Origin: Flavobacteriales bacterium
Lineage (GTDB): Bacteria > Bacteroidota > Bacteroidia > Flavobacteriales > Flavobacteriaceae
DNA length: 64,000 nucleotides
Direction of reading: 5' to 3'
Assembly (NCBI GenBank): GCA_017303755.1
Contig: JAFLBS010000001.1
Span: 744,001 to 808,000, forward strand
Shown here: piece by piece, positions 59,313 to 64,000 of the stretch
Position numbering within the stretch: the stretch's first letter is position 1
Layout of the letters: every line of letters begins with the position of its first letter
Program-made: the position numbers and the translations under genes
Notes under the pieces: model-generated
The model's input: only the letters and a program-made list of their open reading frames with translations
The model's database searches: none
What the model was told of the DNA's origin: nothing

Positions 59313-59762
59313 TTAGTAGACGGAGAGTTCTATGGTAACCAAGACACTATCGTTGACAATTTGTAGTGGGTAAGTTCCTCTTTTTAATAGTCGGTACGCT
59401 GGGTCGAGTTCTAAATAGAGTAATGTATTGATGTCGAAAATAAAATCTTGTTCCTGGATGAAAAAAAGTTCTTCTTGGTTGATTACTTTTGAATATTCTT
59501 TACCTAAGAAAACTTTTTGTTCCTCGCTATTCAATTTGGATAATTCAATCTCAATCACCATGGATTTTGATGTGAGTTTAGTTATATTAAAATTTTTCAT
59601 GTTTGAATTTGTTTGTTTTAACCCTGTTGACCCTGTTGAACACACTCCTGATCCACCATTACAACTTCTTCCTCTTATGTCCACATCTAAAGGTTTTGTT
59701 TGTGCAATTGCTGATGAACAATACAAAATCAGTGAGGTGACAATTAGTACTATAATTTTCAT
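59313..59762 (-). CDS. small secreted Cys/Gly-containing protein, unknown
   Basis: 149 residues, not recognised. Signal peptide MKIIVLIVTSLILYCSSAIAQ; the mature N terminus has a compact RGRSCNGGSGVCSTGSTG motif with two Cys seven residues apart, followed by a strand-rich domain ending GTYPLQIVNDSVLVTIELSVY. The Gly/Ser/Cys motif sits exactly where an exported peptide would be trimmed. First gene of the unit 59762-56781 and directly behind a TACGG-N5-CCGTA promoter like that of the SdpC/SdpA/SdpB operon, which links it to the peptide system. Confidence 0.6.
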   Translation of the reverse strand: MKIIVLIVTSLILYCSSAIAQTKPLDVDIRGRSCNGGSGVCSTGSTGLKQTNSNMKNFNITKLTSKSMVIEIELSKLNSEEQKVFLGKEYSKVINQEELFFIQEQDFIFDINTLLYLELDPAYRLLKRGTYPLQIVNDSVLVTIELSVY

Positions 59763-59797
59763 TTTTTTAATCTTTGGTTAGTGATGATTTGACATTG

Positions 59798-59842
59798 TAA
59801 AGTTAATTTCGAGTTGCATTTTAGAATTACGGAAAAACCGTA
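59798..59842 (-). promoter_or_regulatory. TACGG-N5-CCGTA operator and TAnnTTTA promoter of the 59762 unit
   Basis: Palindrome TACGGAAAAACCGTA (59828-59842), then 22 bp, then TAACTTTA (59798-59805) on the minus strand. The identical spacing is found at 63390-63434. The palindrome stands in the -33 place, as for a class II activator. Confidence 0.6.
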
Positions 59843-59875
59843 AAAAAAGTTAAAATCTAATTTTTGGAGGTAAAA

Positions 59876-59901
59876 AAAGCTAACAAATAAATGTTAGCTT
59901 T
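59876..59901 (-). terminator. intrinsic terminator after the 121-residue protein gene
   Basis: AAAGCTAACA (59876-59885) pairs perfectly with TGTTAGCTTT (59892-59901), loop 6 nt, T tract on the minus strand. It separates the sdpC1 pair from the next unit. Confidence 0.82.
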
Positions 59902-59957
59902 TGTTTTTTTAAGCTCATTTTTTGATGTGCTGTTCTTGGTTATGCAGTTGAATGTAT

Positions 59958-60323
59958 TTAGTTTAATACACAATCCCAAAAGCCATTCCATCCTCCTCCA
60001 TCACCCCAAAATGCTTTTTTAAAGCATTTTACTATAGCTCGAAGTCTAGCTTCAGAAGTAGTGATAGGTAATGTAACAGCAACAACTTTATCTTTAGAAT
60101 CTGTTATAACAGTGATATAACCTTTCAATTCTGTATAATAGTGTTTATGAACAACAAATTCTTCGGAGTTTGATTTGTAGGTTACATCGGATTTTAATTC
60201 TGCTGGAATATCAACTGAAAAAGAGTTGGCGTTAATCTTTCCTGAAATGATTTCAGCATCTTGAGCTGAACCAAAACTCACCAATAAAACTGTAGCTAAA
60301 AAGCTAAATATTAATTTTTTCAT
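59958..60323 (-). CDS. small secreted protein with Trp/Gly/Cys-rich C terminus, candidate peptide precursor or immunity factor
   Basis: 121 residues, family not recognised. Signal peptide MKKLIFSFLATVLLVSFGSAQ, a beta-rich middle (VDIPAELKSDVTYKSNSEEF, VHKHYYTELKGYITVITDS), then a distinctive C terminus KCFKKAFWGDGGGWNGFWDC followed by VLN: two Cys 18 apart bracketing three Trp and a Gly run, preceded by SEARLRAIV. This looks like an excisable cationic-amphipathic tail. Lies 32 bp downstream of an SdpC paralogue and just before a strong terminator, so the two form one transcript. It could be a second antimicrobial peptide or the immunity partner of SdpC1. Confidence 0.6.
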   Translation of the reverse strand: MKKLIFSFLATVLLVSFGSAQDAEIISGKINANSFSVDIPAELKSDVTYKSNSEEFVVHKHYYTELKGYITVITDSKDKVVAVTLPITTSEARLRAIVKCFKKAFWGDGGGWNGFWDCVLN

Positions 60324-60355
60324 AACGGTTTTTATTTAGGTCAATAGACTTTTAA

Positions 60356-61009
60356 TTATTGTTTTTGCAGTTCATAAACATTGTATACAAATTGTTCTTT
60401 ATACAATCTGGCTTTTTCTTCTGAAACATTTAAAATTGAAGAATAAGCTACAACAATACCCATATCCATCACAAGGAATATTAAACCCTGAAGGGTACAT
60501 AATTGATAAATCAAACAAGCTTGTTTTTCAGAAGGTGTTGATGCTGCTTCATAACCAACACTATACGTTTGGTATACTTTGTTTTTTTCAAGAAGTTTCT
60601 TATCCATGCTCTGAAAAGTTTCAGAAATCAATTTAGAACCTCTTTTTATTGTGCTCTCAATGGTTAATAGATCATTTGATTCAATTCCACTCTTAAATTC
60701 CGAAATGAATCTCGGATTTGATTTAATTATTGAATTGTAAATCATTTGTTGAATTTCGGCTACTTCAATTTTTTGCTGTTCGCTGTAATTGTCTTCGATT
60801 AAATTATCCAATTCACCTTTATAAACAGCTTTTGCGAGTGGCCCTTTCTTAAAATAAATAGCATTAAAATATTCTTCACCCGTGTTTGTTGTAGATGTTG
60901 AACCATTTTTTTGAGTTTTTAATTCATAACCAAATGAATTAAAAAGGACAAGAAGAGCTAAAAAGATTGAAGTCTTTTTCATGAACTTTGAGGTATTATT
61001 TTCTTTCAT
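60356..61009 (-). CDS. sdpC: SdpC-family antimicrobial peptide precursor, paralogue 1
   Basis: 217 residues. Signal peptide ending NSFGYE; then the SdpC scaffold TGEEYFNAIYFKKGPLAKAVY (Bacillus SdpC has SGEDYFRGLLFGQGEVGKLI here), a helical middle with NPRFISEFKSGIESNDLLTI, and after SEKQAC the hydrophobic toxin-like segment QACLIYQLCTLQGLIFLVMD with a C-x5-C pair as in mature SDP. It ends EQFVYNVYELQKQ, shared by its paralogues. I use the first ATG because it aligns with paralogue 2. SDP peptides form membrane-disrupting toxins after processing by SdpA/SdpB. Separated from sdpB by 244 bp. Confidence 0.85.
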   Translation of the reverse strand: MKENNTSKFMKKTSIFLALLVLFNSFGYELKTQKNGSTSTTNTGEEYFNAIYFKKGPLAKAVYKGELDNLIEDNYSEQQKIEVAEIQQMIYNSIIKSNPRFISEFKSGIESNDLLTIESTIKRGSKLISETFQSMDKKLLEKNKVYQTYSVGYEAASTPSEKQACLIYQLCTLQGLIFLVMDMGIVVAYSSILNVSEEKARLYKEQFVYNVYELQKQ

Positions 61010-61025
61010 AATATTGATTGATTTA

Positions 61026-61244
61026 TTATTTATTTTTAAAGTTTTTAGCAGAAAATCTACTCTGCTTTTTTATTTGACAGGCTTTCTCTTTAAGCAATGG
61101 AACATCAACTTGCTTTATTCTAATCAAAGAGTTGTTATACTTAGAATTTATTTTCAATTCTTCATCTCTTTTTACCCGAATGGCGGTTTCATAAATCAAG
61201 TTAATCCATGTTCTATAGCCAATAGATTTTGCTCGCTTTTGAAT
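61026..61244 (-). other. 72-codon open frame without ATG, after sdpB
   Basis: In frame with sdpB after its stop (and a second TAA), it reads IQKRAKSIGYRTWINLIYET and AIRVKRDEELKINSKYNNSL and on to SRFSAKNFKNK, stop at 61026. Strongly basic (about 17 Lys/Arg), one Cys. The only starts are ATT or TTG. It may be a decayed remnant, an extension that was cut off, or a gene with an unusual start; the amino-acid mix looks protein-like rather than random. Confidence 0.35.
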
Positions 61245-61253
61245 TTAATTCTT

Positions 61254-62180
61254 TTAATTTTTCCACAACAGATACGATTTACTTATACCTGTACTTCTTG
61301 GTCCTAAATAGATAATAAGTGCTCCTATCATGGTGATGTAAAAAGTCCATAATCCAAAGGCAATACCAAACATCATATGAAGTAAAATTCCCATAAAAAG
61401 TAGCGCTCTTCTTGTTTTAACTTCTGTTACAATGACTCCTAAGAATAATATTAACTCTATTATCATTGCTCCCCAAGTAAATGTTACTACACCTAATGGG
61501 CTTTTCAAAATAGTAAAGAAAATAGGTTTCCAAAAGTTATCAGAAGGACCAAAAATAGAGTTGTCAATCCAATAGTAAACCGCTGTCCCATTTGTCCATT
61601 CTTCGGATGAAAATTTACCTGTAGATGCATTAAAATACAGATATGAAACTTGAATGGATATTAAAATAAAAATCGAGAAAATCAACAAAACGGTGCTATC
61701 AACAAATAAATTTCTTCCATATTTTAAGGGAACATTATTTTGCCAGTGCGATTTTCTATGATCTAAAAGCGTTACAGGAACAAGAAGTAACGTAATAATT
61801 TCTCCTAATTGATCTCCTCCTTCAAGAATAAAAGAAGAAGTAGTAAAGCTGAAGGCAATCCACCAATGAAGAATTCCTGTAAAACGTGGTCTCCAACCAA
61901 TAATAACAGAAGCCAGTACAACTAAACTTATCCCTTTTGCAATGAAAAGATGATCTCTCAACAAGTAAAAAAGGCTCATTCTAGATATGGTACTAACACT
62001 ATAAACATCACTCAAAACTCCAACTGGAGATATCATTCTTTGAATGTCGCTAAAAGCCAATGTTAGAAATAAACTTAACGCTATAAAGCTTCTGGCAATA
62101 CCATATGTATTTGTCCATGTGAAATTAGATATGTAATTATCTAATTTGTTATTGATATTATTTTTTAGGTAACTTAACAT
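61254..62180 (-). CDS. sdpB: SdpB-family HTTM-domain membrane protein
   Basis: 308 residues, about eight membrane segments of the HTTM type (vitamin K-dependent carboxylase-like) as in Bacillus SdpB (about 320 residues). Motifs: TYGIARSFIALSLFLTLAFS, HLFIAKGISLVVLASVIIGW, LHWWIAFSFTTSSFILEGGD (20 residues each), and EWTNGTAVYYWIDNSIFG, shared with SdpB/MauE-like proteins. In Bacillus, SdpB and SdpA act together to turn proSdpC into active SDP. It overlaps sdpA by 23 bp, so the two are translationally coupled. A stand-alone DoxX/HTTM enzyme is the alternative, but the sdpC and sdpA neighbours argue against it. Confidence 0.85.
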   Translation of the reverse strand: MLSYLKNNINNKLDNYISNFTWTNTYGIARSFIALSLFLTLAFSDIQRMISPVGVLSDVYSVSTISRMSLFYLLRDHLFIAKGISLVVLASVIIGWRPRFTGILHWWIAFSFTTSSFILEGGDQLGEIITLLLVPVTLLDHRKSHWQNNVPLKYGRNLFVDSTVLLIFSIFILISIQVSYLYFNASTGKFSSEEWTNGTAVYYWIDNSIFGPSDNFWKPIFFTILKSPLGVVTFTWGAMIIELILFLGVIVTEVKTRRALLFMGILLHMMFGIAFGLWTFYITMIGALIIYLGPRSTGISKSYLLWKN

Positions 62181-62712
62181 ATAATTTTATTGTTTTAGAA
62201 GGCATTTTTATTTCATCATACGATTTTATCCAAGCCCATGGGGTTTTCTCACGATACTCTAAAAAGATGGTGTCTTTCAACTCAGGATTAACCATTTTGT
62301 TGGTAACTTCTATTGCCTTTGATTGTTTATACTGTTGTTCGATGCTAATTTTAGAGCTTTTACTCCAGCTTGAGGTGTCAACTTGTTTTAAAATTTCTCC
62401 TATTTCAACCGATAAAGTTCTGGCCGACCTTGAAATTCCAAATAAATTACTACTTGAAGTATTCTTTTGAAAATCAACAACTTTGATCTTGTTTGACTTG
62501 TCCTTCATATAGATATATAGATTCGGTTCTCTTGCGTTTCTGGTAAAAAATGCCCAGCCTTGAGGCGCTAAAAGGGACACATCTACTTTAAACTTTTTTG
62601 ATGGTGTTAATGGATTATAGGGCGCAAAAGACACTAGTAAAACTTGAATGCAAAACGTCCATAATACAATCAATAACACGAAGGGTACGAATAATTTATT
62701 TTTGTAGTTCAT
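62158..62712 (-). CDS. sdpA: SdpA-family antimicrobial peptide system protein
   Basis: 184 residues (Bacillus SdpA is about 160). One N-terminal membrane segment (FVPFVLLIVLWTFCIQVLLV), then the SdpA signature VSLLAPQGWAFFTRNAREPN followed by LYIYM, and SNLFGISRSARTLSVEIGEI, ending IKLYVKLPKK. No Cys in the soluble part. SdpA is required, with SdpB, for maturation of the SDP toxin; the chemistry is not known. Its start overlaps the sdpC2 stop by 17 bp and its end overlaps sdpB, giving a fully coupled sdpC2-sdpA-sdpB operon. Confidence 0.87.
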   Translation of the reverse strand: MNYKNKLFVPFVLLIVLWTFCIQVLLVSFAPYNPLTPSKKFKVDVSLLAPQGWAFFTRNAREPNLYIYMKDKSNKIKVVDFQKNTSSSNLFGISRSARTLSVEIGEILKQVDTSSWSKSSKISIEQQYKQSKAIEVTNKMVNPELKDTIFLEYREKTPWAWIKSYDEIKMPSKTIKLYVKLPKK

Positions 62713-63334
62713 AAATGTTGTATATAAATTGTTCTTTATTTAATTGACTTTGTTCATCTTTGTCATATCCTGTAGCGTATGGATATAAAATATAGGTATA
62801 AACAATAACACACACATAAAGACATACTATGTAGATAACACAAGCTTGTTTATCTGCAGGTGTTGTTGCCGAGTTAAAACCAGAAAGGTATTTTTGATAA
62901 ATTGAATTGTCTTTTAATACTCCTTTTTCCAAAGAATTGATTGTTCTATAGATTAAGTCTCCACCTTTAATAACCGTATTTTCAATAACAGTTAAATCAC
63001 TTGACTCAATTCCTTTTTCAAAATCTGACATGAATTTTGGATTTTGAGTCATTATGGTTTTTATAATCAGATTTTGAATTTCCTCAATGTTAGCTAGATC
63101 ATTGGCCGAATATTCTTTTTTGATTAATTCATCCAATCCGTTTTTATATACTTTGGCAGCTAAATCACCTTTCTTGAAGTAAATTGCCTTGAAATATTGC
63201 TCTCCTGTGTAATTGACAAGATACCTGACCTTATTGGTATTAAAGGCGTAACTAAAAGAATTTAATAGCAATGCAAATGATAAAATTATCGACAATGCCT
63301 TGCCTGCTTGAGAATTTTTTTTTGTGGTTTCCAT
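62696..63334 (-). CDS. sdpC: SdpC-family antimicrobial peptide precursor, paralogue 2
   Basis: 212 residues. Signal peptide ALSIILSFALLLNSFSYAF; SdpC scaffold NYTGEQYFKAIYFKKGDLAA; helical middle NPKFMSDFEKGIESSDLTVI; then PADKQACVIYIVCLYVCVIV, a hydrophobic segment with a C-x5-C pair and a third Cys three residues further, and the shared end LNKEQFIYNIYELQK. First gene of the coupled sdpC2-sdpA-sdpB operon, behind a TACGG-N5-CCGTA promoter. Its toxin segment differs from paralogue 1 while the flanks are conserved. Confidence 0.88.
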   Translation of the reverse strand: METTKKNSQAGKALSIILSFALLLNSFSYAFNTNKVRYLVNYTGEQYFKAIYFKKGDLAAKVYKNGLDELIKKEYSANDLANIEEIQNLIIKTIMTQNPKFMSDFEKGIESSDLTVIENTVIKGGDLIYRTINSLEKGVLKDNSIYQKYLSGFNSATTPADKQACVIYIVCLYVCVIVYTYILYPYATGYDKDEQSQLNKEQFIYNIYELQK

Positions 63335-63389
63335 AAAAAAGATTTTTGATGTTAATTTTTTTTAAATACTATATAGTAATTTGATAGTA

Positions 63390-63434
63390 TAAAAGTAGTT
63401 CCTCAATAAGATTTGATAGTACGGAATTGCCGTA
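63390..63434 (-). promoter_or_regulatory. TACGG-N5-CCGTA operator and TAnnTTTA promoter of sdpC2-A-B
   Basis: Palindrome TACGGAATTGCCGTA (63420-63434), then 22 bp, then TACTTTTA (63390-63397) on the minus strand, 55 bp before the sdpC2 ATG. Same layout as at 59798-59842. The trailing A tract after the palindrome (plus-strand view) is also shared. Confidence 0.62.
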
Positions 63435-63514
63435 AAAAATGTTAAGTCTCTTTGCTTGATTGTCTTGATAAAAAGATTGCTATTTCCCTTATATTCAGAG
63501 GTATAGTAAAAAAA

Positions 63515-63538
63515 GGATACAGGCCAAAACCTGTATCC
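63515..63538 (-). terminator. intrinsic terminator after sdpC paralogue 3
   Basis: GGATACAGG (63515-63523) pairs perfectly with CCTGTATCC (63530-63538), loop 6 nt, seven T on the minus strand (63508-63514). It isolates paralogue 3 from the sdpC2-A-B operon. Confidence 0.85.
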
Positions 63539-63578
63539 AATATCTTTTAATAACAGTAATTGATTACGAGTAAAAAAT

Positions 63579-64000
63579 TTATTTGTTTAACTGATAGATG
63601 TTATAAACAAATTGCTCTCTGTACAATTGTGTTTGATCATCCATGGTAGTTAATTCGGTAGCTCTAGGCCCAATTTTCCACAAATAAACTGCTGCATATA
63701 CTGCGATAGCAAAAACTGCAACTAAATAAAGTAAGCAAGCTTGTTTTTCAGATGAAGTCCCAGCAGAAGTGTAATCAGACATGAATTTTTGAAAAATTTC
63801 ATTGTTTTTCAACAATCCTTTATCTAGAGTTTCAACCGTTTTATAGATTAATTCTCCACCATTAAGAACGGTATTTTCAATAACCGTTAAATCGTTAGAC
63901 TCAATTCCTTTTTTAAAATCAGCAAAGAATTTCGGATTTTCAGTTGCAACCTTTTTTAAAATTAAACTTTGAATTTCAGCAATTTCAGCTTTATTCAAGC
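63579..64000 (-). CDS. sdpC: SdpC-family antimicrobial peptide precursor, paralogue 3 (5' end outside window)
   Basis: The last 140 residues; about 70-75 N-terminal residues with the signal peptide and GEQYF scaffold lie beyond the right edge. Visible: AEIAEIQSLILKKVATENP, FFADFKKGIESNDLTVIENT (near-identical to the paralogues), then SEKQACLLYLVAVFAIAVYA with a single Cys (the second Cys of the C-x5-C pair is Ala), WKIGPRATEL, and the shared end LYREQFVYNIYQLNK. The missing Cys means its mature peptide could not form the SDP disulfide. Ends with its own terminator, so it is transcribed separately from sdpC2-A-B. Confidence 0.85.
   Translation of the reverse strand, partial: LNKAEIAEIQSLILKKVATENPKFFADFKKGIESNDLTVIENTVLNGGELIYKTVETLDKGLLKNNEIFQKFMSDYTSAGTSSEKQACLLYLVAVFAIAVYAAVYLWKIGPRATELTTMDDQTQLYREQFVYNIYQLNK

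Noticed and set aside
58146-64000. An SdpI-like immunity protein in the peptide locus
   Set aside because: I looked for a five- or six-helix membrane protein near the sdp genes; only SdpB (HTTM type) is polytopic, so no immunity gene can be named within the window.
1-64000. tRNA, rRNA, riboswitch, transposase or prophage genes
   Set aside because: I checked the intergenic gaps for cloverleaf patterns, conserved riboswitch cores and IS or phage proteins and found none that I could support.

Overview
The window reads as a stretch of chromosome from a member of the Flavobacteriaceae, most likely Flavobacterium or a close relative. Evidence: AT-rich DNA; intergenic regions that repeatedly carry the Bacteroidota -7 element TAnnTTTG rather than a TATAAT box; two proteins with type IX secretion (T9SS) C-terminal sorting domains; a PorZ homologue beside recO; the Bacteroidota-type bat aerotolerance operon; and many best-recognised families that are typical of Flavobacteriia. 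No tRNA, rRNA, CRISPR array, transposase or phage structural gene was seen. All assignments come from reading protein motifs by eye; no database search was run.

Layout. 1-2341: tyrosine catabolism (hppD partial, a CCC-motif membrane protein, hmgA). 2390-9647: patatin/OMP85 protein, uvrC, a PLP decarboxylase, formyl-THF cyclo-ligase, lspA and a DksA-like regulator. 9655-20009: ileS, recO, porZ, gdhA, an outer-membrane protein and a transsulfuration enzyme. 20132-24138: an OmpR-type two-component system followed by a small operon whose promoter carries phased TTCTAAT direct repeats. 24190-28718: DinB, thioesterase, ArsC-like, EamA transporter, YicC, gmk, nadD. 28756-36505: a tightly packed NAD/ADP-ribose operon (prs-like, PARG-like, ADP-ribosylglycohydrolase, NADAR, a crystallin-J1-type small protein, macro domain, KptA, PPP phosphatase, RyR-like small protein, NAMPT) with its NrtR regulator and three visible NrtR-type operators. 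36624-43742: alcohol dehydrogenase, a T9SS NHL-propeller protein, gpsA, pheS, cvpA and conserved small proteins. 43853-52984: the moxR-DUF58-batABCDE operon. 53152-58061: aldo/keto reductase, an AlbA_2-type protein, a secreted carboxypeptidase-regulatory-like protein and an alpha/beta hydrolase.

58146-64000 is the most unusual part: an SDP-type (sporulation-delaying-protein-like) antimicrobial peptide locus. It has one SdpA, one SdpB and three SdpC-family precursors (the last cut by the window edge) that share a conserved scaffold but differ in the hydrophobic toxin segment, plus two short secreted Cys-containing proteins and a coiled-coil secreted protein. Two promoters here share one architecture, TACGG-N5-CCGTA, 22 bp, then TAnnTTTA, which suggests a common activator. 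No SdpI-like immunity gene is visible inside the window.

Intergenic DNA is also rich in short imperfect inverted repeats built from 6- or 7-bp tandem units (GAAAATA, TACGAWK, GTTTCAR, CAGTCR), several REP-like hairpins and ten or so clear intrinsic terminators.
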